This document shows positions 17,083-26,124 of a stretch of 64,000 bases of DNA, in pieces. A program made the position numbers and the translations under genes. The stretch covers positions 70,905 through 134,904 of the forward strand of contig CAKSLU010000001.1 in assembly GCA_934474225.1 (NCBI GenBank), read 5' to 3'. The notes beneath the pieces are model-generated. The model worked only from the letters and a program-made list of their open reading frames with translations, made no database searches and was not told the DNA's origin. The stretch's first letter is position 1. Each line of letters opens with the position of its first letter. The DNA comes from an uncultured Eubacteriales bacterium (GTDB taxonomy: Bacteria > Bacillota > Clostridia > Oscillospirales > CAG-272).

Positions 17083-18843
17083 ATGGCTTTTGATGCCGGA
17101 ATGATGCGCGCCGTCGTTTGGGAAATCAACCGAATGACGAAGGACGCGCGCGTGGAAAAAATACAGCAGCCGCAGAAGGACGAGATCGTCATCACCCTCC
17201 ATTCGGCGGCGCAGCGCAGTGATTTGCGCCTTGCCATCAATGCGGGCGCAAACAATCCGAAGCTCGGTTTTACCACCGCAGCCAAGGAGAATCCGGCGGC
17301 AGCGCCGATGCTGTGCATGCTGCTGCGCAAGCAGCTCGGCGGCGGCAAGCTGGTCGCCGCACGGCAGGTCGGCTTTGACCGCGTCTGCGAGTTGGAGTTT
17401 GCCAGCCGTGATGAGATGGGCTTTGCCGTCACGCGCTATCTGATTGCGGAGATCATGGGTAAGTACAGCAACCTGCTGCTTGCCGACGAAAACAAAAAGA
17501 TTATCACGGCGCTGCACCTGGTTGACTTCTCCACCAGCCGCCTGCGGCAGATTTTGCCCGGCATGACCTATGAGCTGCCGCCTGCGCAGGACAAGGCAGA
17601 CTTGTTTACAACCGACAGGGCGGCGCTTGCCGCCGCCCTTGCAGCGGCGGACGGCTCCATGCCGCTCCACAAGTTCATTCTGAATCGCTTCCTCGGCATC
17701 TCGCCGCTGGTCGCGCGCGAGCTTGCCTTTCGGGCAACCGGGCGCACCGATACGCCGGTGGCAACCGTGCAAACCGAAGATTTATTTTTGACCTTCACTG
17801 ACTTTATTCGCATTTTTGACGAGCATGATTATGTGCCGACGCTGGTCTACGGCGAGGACGACACCCCGGTGGAGTTTTGCTTCACCGAGCTGCGCCAGTA
17901 CGGTGCAGGCGTGAAGACAGAACGCTTCCCGACCTTCGGCGCACTGCTCGACGCCTACTTCGGCAAGCGCGACCTCGCCGAGAAAATCAAGCAGCGCGGG
18001 CAGGACATCATTCACCTTTTGTCGCATGCCAATGCGCGCCTCGAAAGAAAGCTGGATGTCCAGCGTGAGGAGCTTGCCGCCTGCGACGAGGGGGAGACTT
18101 ACCGTCTGTACGGCGATCTCATTACGGCAAATCTCTATCAGTTGAAGCGCGGCGCTGAATCTGCGGCATTGCCGAACTATTACAGTGACGCCTGCGAGAC
18201 GGTGACGGTGCCGCTGGATTCACGGCTCACACCGTCGCAGAATGCACAGCGCTATTATAAGAAGTACAACAAGAGCAAGAACGCGCGCGTCGTCCTGACC
18301 GAGCAGATTGCGCTCTCCGAGGCGGAACTGCGCTATCTTGCGACGGTTGCCGCCGCGTTGGAGCGCGCCGAGACCGAAAGCGACCTCTCGGAGATTCGGC
18401 ACGAACTGTCGGTCAGCGGCTACGCTGCGCGGATGCGCGGCTACAAGCCGGGAAAGACCGCGCCGGTGAAGCCGATGGAATTTCGCACGAGCGGCGGCTA
18501 TCGTGTGCTGTGCGGCAAAAACAATATGCAGAACGAGTTTGTGACCTTCCGCGCGGCGGGGAAGCTTGACCTTTGGTTTCATGTCAAGGGCTGCCCCGGC
18601 TCGCATGTTGTGCTCATCTGCGACGGCGACGAGCCGCCGGAGCGCGACTATACCGAGGCGGCGACTATCGCGGCGACATACTCGAGGGCAGCGGACGGCG
18701 GACTTGTTCCGGTGGATTATACACGGGTGAAAAATGTGAAAAAGCCGCCTGCATCCAAGCCCGGCTATGTGACCTATTCCACAAACTATACAGCCTATGT
18801 TGCGCGGGATGAAAAACTCTGTGCGCGTCTGCGCGTGAAATAA
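17083..18843 (+). CDS. rqcH: RqcH (NFACT family): ribosome-associated quality control
   Basis: 586 residues, full length. RqcH binds stalled 50S subunits carrying peptidyl-tRNA and adds C-terminal alanine tails that mark the chain for degradation. The NFACT-N domain begins MAFDAGMMRAVVWEIN and includes the Asp-Arg pair at about 99-100 (VGFDRVCELEF), needed for tRNA recruitment in Bacillus. A helix-hairpin-helix and coiled coil span about 200-430. NFACT-R begins near residue 465 (SGGYRVLCGKNNMQNEF) with WFHVKGCPGSHVVL. Some older annotations call this family fibronectin-binding protein. No terminator separates it clearly from the ABC genes 55 bases downstream. Confidence 0.93.
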   Translation: MAFDAGMMRAVVWEINRMTKDARVEKIQQPQKDEIVITLHSAAQRSDLRLAINAGANNPKLGFTTAAKENPAAAPMLCMLLRKQLGGGKLVAARQVGFDRVCELEFASRDEMGFAVTRYLIAEIMGKYSNLLLADENKKIITALHLVDFSTSRLRQILPGMTYELPPAQDKADLFTTDRAALAAALAAADGSMPLHKFILNRFLGISPLVARELAFRATGRTDTPVATVQTEDLFLTFTDFIRIFDEHDYVPTLVYGEDDTPVEFCFTELRQYGAGVKTERFPTFGALLDAYFGKRDLAEKIKQRGQDIIHLLSHANARLERKLDVQREELAACDEGETYRLYGDLITANLYQLKRGAESAALPNYYSDACETVTVPLDSRLTPSQNAQRYYKKYNKSKNARVVLTEQIALSEAELRYLATVAAALERAETESDLSEIRHELSVSGYAARMRGYKPGKTAPVKPMEFRTSGGYRVLCGKNNMQNEFVTFRAAGKLDLWFHVKGCPGSHVVLICDGDEPPERDYTEAATIAATYSRAADGGLVPVDYTRVKNVKKPPASKPGYVTYSTNYTAYVARDEKLCARLRVK

Positions 18844-18898
18844 AACGGGGACACCCGAGCGGGTGCATCCGTGCCTTTTTGACAACGGGGGAGATATT

Positions 18899-20683
18899 TT
18901 GCTTTTCGGAAAACATATCAATCGATATTACATCCGCTATGCGCCGGTGCTGCTGCTCGGCATTGCAATGCTGATTTTAGTGGATGTTGTGCAGCTTCGT
19001 GTTCCGGAGCTGTACCGCATGGTCATCAACGGGATGAACACGGGCGTTGTCACAGTCGGCGGCGCGACGCTGCCGTTTGACCTTGATTTTCTGCTCGATA
19101 AAATCTGCCTGCCGACCATTTTCATCATTTGCATCATGGTCGTCGGCCGCTTTATGTGGCGGTTCTGCTTTTTCGGCACGGCGATTCGCGTGGAGACCGA
19201 TCTGCGCGACCGCATGTTTGACCGCTGCCGCGGGCTGTCGCAGGAATACTATCAGGAGAACAAGGTCGGCACGCTGATGTCGCTGTTCACCAACGACCTT
19301 GAAACCGTGCAGGACTGCTTCGGCGACGGTGTGCTGATGCTGTTTGACGCAGCGTTTCTCGGCGGACTTGCGCTGTGGAAAATGTACTGTATGAACGGCT
19401 TTCTGACGTTGCTTGCGCTTATTCCGATGTCGCTCCTCTTGGTGAGCGGTGCGATTCTTGAAAAATACATGATGAAGAAGTGGGAGACGCGGCAGGCTGC
19501 GTTCTCCGCGCTCTCGGACTTCTCGCAGGAGAGCTTTTCCGGCATCGCCGTCATCAAGGCGTTTGTCAATGAGGCGCGGGAGCTTTTGGCATTCCGCAAA
19601 ATCAACCGGGAGAGCGAAAAAGCGAATGTCGAGTATACCAAACTGTCCACGGCGCTGAATGTGACGGTCACCTTCCTTGTGGAGTCGGTGGTCTGCGTCA
19701 TTCTCGGCTACGGCGGCTATCTGGTCTACAAGGGCACGTTTGATGCGGGGCAGCTGGTGGAATTCATCGGCTATTTTACGGCGACGGTCTGGCCTATCAT
19801 GGCGATTTCGCAGATGATTGAGATGGTTTCGCGCGGCAAAGCATCGCTCGAGCGCATCGGTGAGTTGCTGGACGCCGAGCCAAAGGTTGCCGACCGTCCG
19901 GATGCTGTTGAAATCCCCATTACGCGCGGCGAAATCGAGTTCCGCCATCTCACCTTCCGGTATCCGGACGGCGAATTTGATGTGCTGCACGATGTTTCGT
20001 TCAAAATCGGCGCAGGTGAGCGCGTCGGCATCGTCGGCGACACCGGCTGCGGCAAAACAACGCTGGTCGATCTCTTGCTTCGCACCTACAATGTGCCGGA
20101 CGGCACGCTGTTTTTGGACGGACATGACATCAATACCCTGACGCTGCACGCCGTGCGGAACGCCATCGGCTATGTGCCGCAGGACAACTTCTTATTCAGC
20201 GACACCATCGGCAACAACATCGGCTTTTCGAGCGATACGCCTGCGGAAGAGGCGGTTGAAGACGCGGCGGTGCTGGCGGATGTGGACGACAACATCCGCG
20301 AGTTTCCGAACGGCTATGCAACGGTGCTCGGCGAGCGCGGCACGACCGTCTCCGGCGGGCAGAAGCAGCGCATTTCCATTGCCCGCGCGCTGATGAAGGA
20401 TGCGCCGATTCTGATTCTGGACGATGCTGTCTCCGCCGTGGACACCAAGACGGAGAAAACGATTCTCGCAAATCTCGCGGCACGCCGCGCAGGGCGCACA
20501 ACGCTGATGATCGCGCACCGCATCTCCACCGTGGCGGACGCGGATAAGATCATCTACATCGAGGACGGCGCGGTTTCCGCCATCGGCACGCACGCCGAGC
20601 TGTATGCCGCCTCGGCAGGGTATCGGCGGAATGTCGATTTGCAAAAACTCGAAGACGAGGGGGAGGGAAACAGCCATGCATGA
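18899..20683 (+). CDS. Heterodimeric ABC exporter, subunit with degenerate catalytic site
   Basis: 594 residues from a TTG start at 18899, chosen for the GGGGGAG just upstream; a GTG at 18863 has no such site. Six membrane helices (about 1-320), then an ATPase domain: Walker A GDTGCGKTT, signature SGGQKQRISIAR, Walker B ILILDDAVSAVD, H-loop IAHRIST. The catalytic Glu after Walker B is Asp, as in the BmrC/TM287 type of heterodimeric exporters. It overlaps the partner gene by eight bases. It probably exports drugs or lipids; substrate unknown. Confidence 0.9.
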   Translation: MLFGKHINRYYIRYAPVLLLGIAMLILVDVVQLRVPELYRMVINGMNTGVVTVGGATLPFDLDFLLDKICLPTIFIICIMVVGRFMWRFCFFGTAIRVETDLRDRMFDRCRGLSQEYYQENKVGTLMSLFTNDLETVQDCFGDGVLMLFDAAFLGGLALWKMYCMNGFLTLLALIPMSLLLVSGAILEKYMMKKWETRQAAFSALSDFSQESFSGIAVIKAFVNEARELLAFRKINRESEKANVEYTKLSTALNVTVTFLVESVVCVILGYGGYLVYKGTFDAGQLVEFIGYFTATVWPIMAISQMIEMVSRGKASLERIGELLDAEPKVADRPDAVEIPITRGEIEFRHLTFRYPDGEFDVLHDVSFKIGAGERVGIVGDTGCGKTTLVDLLLRTYNVPDGTLFLDGHDINTLTLHAVRNAIGYVPQDNFLFSDTIGNNIGFSSDTPAEEAVEDAAVLADVDDNIREFPNGYATVLGERGTTVSGGQKQRISIARALMKDAPILILDDAVSAVDTKTEKTILANLAARRAGRTTLMIAHRISTVADADKIIYIEDGAVSAIGTHAELYAASAGYRRNVDLQKLEDEGEGNSHA

Positions 20684-22562
20684 GTATTATCCTCTGCTCG
20701 TCGTTGGCGCGATTATCGGCGCGTTCACGGTCTGCTTTGTCACGGCGTTTGCGCTGATGAAGAACAAGAAGCAGGCAATCGGATTTGACCGCCGCATGAA
20801 GGACAGCGAGCTGATTCGCCGCCTGTTGGTCTATGCAAAGCCCTATCGGAAGAATTTTGCCCTTGTCGGCTTCCTGCTCCTGTTTTCCATTGCCTATGAT
20901 GTGCTGGCGCCGGTGCTGGTCGGCAAAATCGAAGAGCTGGTCAAGGCGGATTTTGCGCTCGACCGTCTGTTTACGCTGGTCGCGGTCTATGCGTCGATTC
21001 TGGTCGTTTCGCTGGTGTGCACCTATGCGCAGTCAATTCTGCTGCAAAAGACCGGGCAACGGATCCTGACCGAGATTCGCGAGGACTTGTTCCACCATAT
21101 CGAGAGCCTTTCGCACGACCAGCTCAGCAAAATGCCGGTCGGCAAGCTGGTCACGCGCGAAGTCAACGACACAAATGCGGTGTCCGTGCTGTTCATCAAC
21201 CTTTTGCCCGGGCTTGCCAAAAATGCTTTTGTGGTCATCGGCGTGCTCGTCGCCATGCTGTGCCTGAACTTTGAACTGACGCTGATGGTACTTTGCTTTG
21301 TGCCGTTTGTCGTACTGTTCACCGTCATTTTCCGCAAGTTCTCACGCCGCGCGCACCGCAAGGTCAAGGACGGCACCACCGACATCAACACCTATCTTTC
21401 CGAGAACCTGTCCGGCATGAAAATTACACAGATTTTCTGCTGCGAGGACCGCAAGATGCGTGAATTTGCCGAGAAGAACAAGCAGCTCGGCCGCGCCAAG
21501 CATGAGCAGATATTCGTGTTCAGCGTGTTCCGCCCGGTGGTGTACATGCTGTACATTTCTTCGGTGCTCTGCCTGTTCTATCTCGGCGGCAGAGGCTACA
21601 TTGACGGGGTCAGCTTCCTTGGGCAGACGCTCGGCGCAGGGACGGTCGTCACCTTCTATATGTACCTGTCGAAGTTCTTCACGCCGATCCAGAACCTTGC
21701 CGAACAGTTTAACCGCTTGCAGGCGGCATTCGCCTCGGCGGAAAAGATATTCACCGTGTTTGATATCGAGCCGGATGTGGTGGATGAGCCGGACGCAAAG
21801 CCGCTGGACACCATCCGCGGCGAGATTGAGTTCCGCGATGTGTGGTTTGCCTACAATCCGGGCGAATGGGTGCTGCGCGGGGTTTCCTTCCATGTCTCTC
21901 CGCGGGAGACTGTGGCGTTTGTGGGTGCAACCGGTTCCGGCAAGTCCACGATTCTGTCCCTGATCTGCCGCAACTACGACATTCAGAAGGGACAGATTCT
22001 CATAGACGGCATCGACATCCGCAAGATTACCATCGCGTCGCTCCGCCGTCATTTCGGGCAGATGCTGCAGGACGTCTTCCTGTTTTCGGGAACCATCCGC
22101 AGCAACATCACGCTCGGCGACGAGAGCATTGACGACAATGCCGTGATGGCTGCCTGCCGCTATGTCAATGCGGATTCCTTTATTTCGAGACTGGAGCGCG
22201 GGCTTGATGAGGCCGTGCGGGAACGCGGCAACAATTTCTCGGCAGGACAGCGGCAGTTGCTCTCCTTTGCGCGCACGGTCGTGCACAAGCCGGATGTGAT
22301 GATTCTCGATGAGGCGACGGCAAACATCGATACCGAGACCGAGATTCTGATTCAGGATTCGCTGGAAAAGATGATGAACATCGGCACGGTGCTGATTGTG
22401 GCGCACCGCCTGTCCACGATTCGCAATGCCGACAAAATTATTCTGCTGTCGCACGGCGAAATTCTCGAGGAGGGGACGCACCATGAGCTGCTTGCCCTCC
22501 ATGGGCTGTATCACAAGCTGTATACGCTGCAATACACCAAAGAACAACTGCAAAAAGCATAA
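20676..22562 (+). CDS. Heterodimeric ABC exporter, subunit with canonical Walker B
   Basis: 628 residues from the ATG at 20676 (GGGGGAGGG upstream). It has an extra N-terminal hydrophobic segment, then six transmembrane helices and an ATPase domain: Walker A GATGSGKST, Walker B VMILDEATANID with the catalytic Glu, H-loop VAHRLST. Its signature is FSAGQRQLL instead of LSGGQ. In the dimer this degenerate signature faces the partner's Asp-containing site, leaving one active and one inactive ATP site, as in BmrCD and TM287/288. Ends at a strong bidirectional terminator. Confidence 0.92.
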   Translation: MHEYYPLLVVGAIIGAFTVCFVTAFALMKNKKQAIGFDRRMKDSELIRRLLVYAKPYRKNFALVGFLLLFSIAYDVLAPVLVGKIEELVKADFALDRLFTLVAVYASILVVSLVCTYAQSILLQKTGQRILTEIREDLFHHIESLSHDQLSKMPVGKLVTREVNDTNAVSVLFINLLPGLAKNAFVVIGVLVAMLCLNFELTLMVLCFVPFVVLFTVIFRKFSRRAHRKVKDGTTDINTYLSENLSGMKITQIFCCEDRKMREFAEKNKQLGRAKHEQIFVFSVFRPVVYMLYISSVLCLFYLGGRGYIDGVSFLGQTLGAGTVVTFYMYLSKFFTPIQNLAEQFNRLQAAFASAEKIFTVFDIEPDVVDEPDAKPLDTIRGEIEFRDVWFAYNPGEWVLRGVSFHVSPRETVAFVGATGSGKSTILSLICRNYDIQKGQILIDGIDIRKITIASLRRHFGQMLQDVFLFSGTIRSNITLGDESIDDNAVMAACRYVNADSFISRLERGLDEAVRERGNNFSAGQRQLLSFARTVVHKPDVMILDEATANIDTETEILIQDSLEKMMNIGTVLIVAHRLSTIRNADKIILLSHGEILEEGTHHELLALHGLYHKLYTLQYTKEQLQKA

Positions 22563-22563
22563 G

Positions 22564-22594
22564 AAAACCGCCTGTGCATCGCACAGGCGGTTTT
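22564..22594. terminator. Bidirectional terminator
   Basis: Perfect 14-base stem AAAACCGCCTGTGC with a three-base loop, between the convergent ABC and MATE genes. Confidence 0.88.
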
Positions 22595-22603
22595 CGGTTA
22601 TGT

Positions 22604-23962
22604 TTATGCGGGCTGCGGCTCACTTGCAAACTGCTTTTTGAGCGCGTGACGGAAATACAGAATCTCGAAGATTGCCGTCAGCGTCCAGGAGCAGACATAG
22701 AGCAGATACAGCGAGGGAATCGTGTGGAAGTACGCAAAGATGGTGTACACCCACGCGATGCGGAATATGCAGGAGCCGGAAATCACGATAATCGTGGGGA
22801 CGACGGTCTTGCCGAGACCGCGGGAGGCGGCGATGGTGCAGTCCATAAAGGCGGAGACGCAGTAGGAAAACGCCATGATGGAAAGCCGCTTCATGCCCGC
22901 GTCAATGACATCGGCATCGCGCGAGAACAGCATGAGAAACGGGCTTCCGCAGAAAAACAGCAGCACGCCGCCGACAAAGGCAATCAGAAACGAATAGACA
23001 ACGCTGATTTTGTAGCTTTTCATCACGCGGTCCTTTTTGCCTGCGCCGAGGTTCTGCCCCATGAAGGTGGTGCAGGCGACATAGAACGCCGCCATCATAT
23101 CATAGATCAGCGCGTCCGCATTGGCTGCGGCGGAGTTGCCCTCCACCATCAGCGTGTCAAAGGAGTTGACCGCCGCCTGAATGAAGAGGTTGGCCACGGC
23201 GAAGATTGCATTTTGCAGCGCGGTCGGCAGACCGAGCATCAGCACGGTCTTGGTGATCACGCCGTCAATCCGCATCTCGCGCAGGGAGAGCGCATATTCC
23301 GTGCCGCAGGTGAACAGGCGGCGCAGGATCAGCAATGCGGAGAGGTATTGCGAAATCGCGCTTGCCAGTGCCACGCCCATGACGCTGAGGTTGCAGACAA
23401 TGACGAAGAACAGGTTCAGCGCAATGTTGACCATGCCCGCCGCGAACAGGTAGTAGAGCGGGCGTTTCGAGTCCCCGGCGGCGCTGAGAATGCCGCTCCC
23501 GAAATTGTAGACGGCGAGTGCGGGTGTGCCGAGCAGATAGACGCGCATGTAGAGAATGGCGTCTGCCAGCAGCTCGTCCTTGGTGTTCAGCACAATCAGC
23601 AGCTTGTCGATGAGCAGCAGCCCGAGCGCCATGATGGAAAAGCCGTAAATCAGGGAGATAAGGAGGGAAGAGTGCACGGTCTTTCCGATGCGCAGGCGGT
23701 CGCCTGCACCCTCATAACGGGCGGCAATCGCGTTGATGCCGCCGCCCATGCCGATGAGCAGCCCTGTGAAGAGGGATACCGCCGTCGTGCAGGAGCCGAC
23801 TGCGCCGAGTGCTTCCTTGCCCGCAAACTGCCCAACCACGGCAATATCCGACATGTTGAACAGCACCTGCAACAGGTTTGAGCACATCAGCGGGATGCTG
23901 AAGATAAAAATGTTTCTCCAAAGAGAACCGTCGGTCATTTTGACCGCGCTGGAATCTTTCAT
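22604..23962 (-). CDS. MATE-family efflux transporter (second of two)
   Basis: 452 residues from the ATG at 23962 (GAGG upstream). About 12 membrane helices. MATE features: N-terminal IFSIPLMCSNLLQVLFNMSDIAVVG with the PxMxxxLxQxLxNxxD layout, and the matching VPTIIVISGSCIFRIAWVY segment in the second half. These proteins export cationic drugs or metabolites using a Na+ or H+ gradient. It lies 39 bases after another MATE gene in the same operon and shares its strand with a cytidylate-kinase-like gene. Confidence 0.9.
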   Translation of the reverse strand: MKDSSAVKMTDGSLWRNIFIFSIPLMCSNLLQVLFNMSDIAVVGQFAGKEALGAVGSCTTAVSLFTGLLIGMGGGINAIAARYEGAGDRLRIGKTVHSSLLISLIYGFSIMALGLLLIDKLLIVLNTKDELLADAILYMRVYLLGTPALAVYNFGSGILSAAGDSKRPLYYLFAAGMVNIALNLFFVIVCNLSVMGVALASAISQYLSALLILRRLFTCGTEYALSLREMRIDGVITKTVLMLGLPTALQNAIFAVANLFIQAAVNSFDTLMVEGNSAAANADALIYDMMAAFYVACTTFMGQNLGAGKKDRVMKSYKISVVYSFLIAFVGGVLLFFCGSPFLMLFSRDADVIDAGMKRLSIMAFSYCVSAFMDCTIAASRGLGKTVVPTIIVISGSCIFRIAWVYTIFAYFHTIPSLYLLYVCSWTLTAIFEILYFRHALKKQFASEPQPA

Positions 23963-24001
23963 AGTTGAACCTCGGCACATCCTTGTGCCATTTGTGAAAA
24001 A

Positions 24002-25330
24002 TCAGTAGTGATACTTTTGGCGCTTGCCAAGGATAAATGCAGCAGAGAGAACGAAGGCAAGCACTTCAGCGACCACCGTCGCCCACCAGATGCCGTCCAG
24101 CTTAAAGAGGAGCGGCATAAGCAGAACGGCGGAAAACTTGAAGACGAACGTGCGCAGGAAAGAGATTGCGGCAGAAACGCCGCCGTTGTTCAGCGCGGTG
24201 AAGAACGAAGACGCAAAGATGTTGAAGCCTGCAAACAAGACAAAGAGCGAGAAAATGCGGAAACCGTGCACGGTCATATCGAACAGTTCCTTGTCATAGC
24301 CGACAAACATATGCGCAAGCGGCCCTGCCAGTAGCTGTGCGGCAATCAGCATCAGCACGCCGCCGCCGAGCATCAGCAGGATGCTCTTGTGCAGCATGTT
24401 CTTCAGCTCTGCATGGTTTTCCGCGCCGTAGTGATAGCTGATAATCGGCGCAGAGCCGATGGAATAGCCGACAAAGATTGCCACAAAGATAAACTCGACA
24501 TACATCAGCACGCCATAGGCGGCAACGCCGTCCTGCCCCGCGTATTTGAGCAACTGAAAGTTGTAGAGCATGCCGACGACGGATGCCGTGATATTGGAGA
24601 CCAGTTCGGAGGAGCCGTTTGCCGATGCGGCGAGAATCGGTCGCCACTTGAGGCGGGTCTTTGTCAGGCGCAGCAGGCTGTCGTTCGGGCGCAAAAAGTA
24701 GACAAAGGGGATGATGCCGCCCACGCATTGGCTGATGCCGGTGGCGATTGCCGCACCGGCGACACCCCAGTGGAATGCGCCGACAAACAGCACGTCCAGA
24801 ATCATGTTGGTGAAACCCGCCGCCAGCGTCGCGACAAGCCCGAGACGCGGCTTTTCGGCGGCAATCAGGAAGCTCTGAAAGAGGTTCTGCAGCATGAACG
24901 CCGTGTTGAAGGCGATGACGATTCTGCCGTAAATCACGCAGTCTTCGAGCATCGCCTCATCTGCGCCGAGCAGAATCGAGATCGGTCGCATGAAAACAAT
25001 GCCGATGATCGAGATGATGACGCCGACAAGCAAGGTGATCCAGACCATCATGGTAAAATAGCGGTTTGCCTTCTCGGGCTGCTTTTCGCCGAGCGTCTTG
25101 GCAACAAGCGCGCTGCCGCCCGTGCCGAACATAAAGCCGATGCCGCCGAAGATCATGACGAACGGCATAATGAGGTTGATGGCGGCGAAAGGCGTTTTGC
25201 CGACGAAATTTGAGACGCAGAGCCCGTCCACCACGCCGTAAATCGAGGTGAACACCATCATGATGATGGACGGCAGGACAAAACGCAGCAGCTTTTTATA
25301 GGTGAAGTGGTCGGAAAGCTGGATTCTCAT
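24002..25330 (-). CDS. MATE-family efflux transporter (first of two)
   Basis: 442 residues. The start at 25330 overlaps the kinase stop (ATGA) and has GAGGAG upstream. About 12 helices; N-terminus KKLLRFVLPSIIMMVFTSIYGVVDG is the MATE signature of the MepA-like branch. Two MATE genes in tandem may form separate pumps with different substrates; MATE proteins normally act as monomers. The operon leader has an attenuator (25968-26030), which suggests that expression depends on a small molecule. Confidence 0.9.
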   Translation of the reverse strand: MRIQLSDHFTYKKLLRFVLPSIIMMVFTSIYGVVDGLCVSNFVGKTPFAAINLIMPFVMIFGGIGFMFGTGGSALVAKTLGEKQPEKANRYFTMMVWITLLVGVIISIIGIVFMRPISILLGADEAMLEDCVIYGRIVIAFNTAFMLQNLFQSFLIAAEKPRLGLVATLAAGFTNMILDVLFVGAFHWGVAGAAIATGISQCVGGIIPFVYFLRPNDSLLRLTKTRLKWRPILAASANGSSELVSNITASVVGMLYNFQLLKYAGQDGVAAYGVLMYVEFIFVAIFVGYSIGSAPIISYHYGAENHAELKNMLHKSILLMLGGGVLMLIAAQLLAGPLAHMFVGYDKELFDMTVHGFRIFSLFVLFAGFNIFASSFFTALNNGGVSAAISFLRTFVFKFSAVLLMPLLFKLDGIWWATVVAEVLAFVLSAAFILGKRQKYHY

Positions 25331-25950
25331 CTGCCGCTCTCCTCAAACCGCGCACGGATATAGGCGGCAATCTCCGGCACAATGTTTTTGATGCTGACGC
25401 CGGATGTGCTGATGCAGAGGTCGTAGCCGTGCATGTCGCCCCACTTGAGGGCGGAGATGAAGTCGTGGTTCGCCGCGCGGGCGCGGTCAACCTGTTTGCA
25501 CTTTTTCTCGTAGTCGCGGTCTGTCAGCGCATCCTCGCCCGCATTCGCGCGCCCGCGGCAGCGGGCAATCTTGGACGGCATATCCGCGTAGACAAACAGG
25601 CGCAGCGGATGGTACTCCTCGAGCAGCGCGTCCGCGCTTCTGCCAACAATGACGCAGTCGCCGCGCGCCGCCAGCGAGCGCACGATCTTGTGCTGCTGTG
25701 CCAGCAGGGACGCCGTGGTATTTACGCTGTGCGGCAGGCTGAAGGTGCGCGAGTAAGTGATGGGGAAAGCACCTGTTGAAATGCCTGTGTCCAGCGTCCG
25801 CTCGATATAGTCCGCATCCAGCGAGGTCTTCTCGGCAATCTCCGTGATGATCTCACGGTCAAAATAGGCAATGCCGAGCGCATCGGCAAGCCGCTTGCCA
25901 AGCTCGCGGCCGCCGCTGCCGAATTCACGGCTGATTGTAATAATTCGCAT
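25327..25950 (-). CDS. Cytidylate-kinase-like P-loop protein
   Basis: 207 residues from the ATG at 25950 (GGAGG upstream). The N-terminus ITISREFGSGGRELGKRLAD has the P-loop GSGGRELG typical of the cytidylate-kinase-like family found in Clostridia; CVIVGRSADALL and the LID-like RCRGRANAGED follow. True CMP kinases (Cmk) are usually similar in length but have GPAGSGKST; this protein belongs to the separate like-family whose substrate is not established. It opens the MATE operon, so it could modify a compound before export; this is inference. Confidence 0.8.
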   Translation of the reverse strand: MRIITISREFGSGGRELGKRLADALGIAYFDREIITEIAEKTSLDADYIERTLDTGISTGAFPITYSRTFSLPHSVNTTASLLAQQHKIVRSLAARGDCVIVGRSADALLEEYHPLRLFVYADMPSKIARCRGRANAGEDALTDRDYEKKCKQVDRARAANHDFISALKWGDMHGYDLCISTSGVSIKNIVPEIAAYIRARFEESGR

Positions 25951-25967
25951 GAAATCCTCCAAAACGC

Positions 25968-26041
25968 AAAAAAAGGACAAGAAACCGGGGCATACCCGAC
26001 ATCTTATCCGGCAGAACGCATACTTCTGCCCTCCGATGAGC
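25968..26041 (-). promoter_or_regulatory. Attenuator leader, possible small-molecule riboswitch
   Basis: The transcript from the promoter at 26048-26076 has about 90 leader bases. A hairpin with a perfect seven-base stem GGCAGAA/TTCTGCC and a seven-base loop (26010-26030) is followed at once by a terminator: outer stem GGATAAGA with TCTTGTCC (26009-26002 with 25982-25975), inner stem CGGG/CCCG, then seven U (25974-25968), just before the GGAGG site at 25953-25957. CATC upstream of hairpin one can pair with GATG in the terminator arm, which gives an alternative fold. MATE genes downstream make a guanidine-IV (mepA-type) riboswitch a candidate, but I cannot confirm its consensus. Confidence 0.6.
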
Positions 26042-26047
26042 GAAACA

Positions 26048-26076
26048 AGTATAGCACAGCCGCATCTGAAAGTAAA
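26048..26076 (-). promoter_or_regulatory. Promoter of the kinase-MATE-MATE operon
   Basis: Minus strand TTTACT (26076-26071), 17-base spacer, TATACT (26053-26048). The predicted start of transcription is near 26041, directly before the leader hairpins. Confidence 0.6.
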
Positions 26077-26084
26077 GGGCTTTT

Positions 26085-26122
26085 GCGAAAAAAGTCTGCT
26101 CCAAGGAGCAGACTTTTTTCGC
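26085..26122. terminator. Terminator after the fakA gene
   Basis: Perfect 18-base stem GCGAAAAAAGTCTGCTCC with a two-base centre. It lies just after the fakA stop and just upstream of the MATE operon promoter, insulating the two operons. Confidence 0.9.
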
Positions 26123-26124
26123 AC

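Noticed and set aside
18846..18880. Hairpin CACCC/GGGTG between rqcH and the ABC genes as terminator
   Set aside because: The stem is only five bases and no T run follows directly; transcription may continue.
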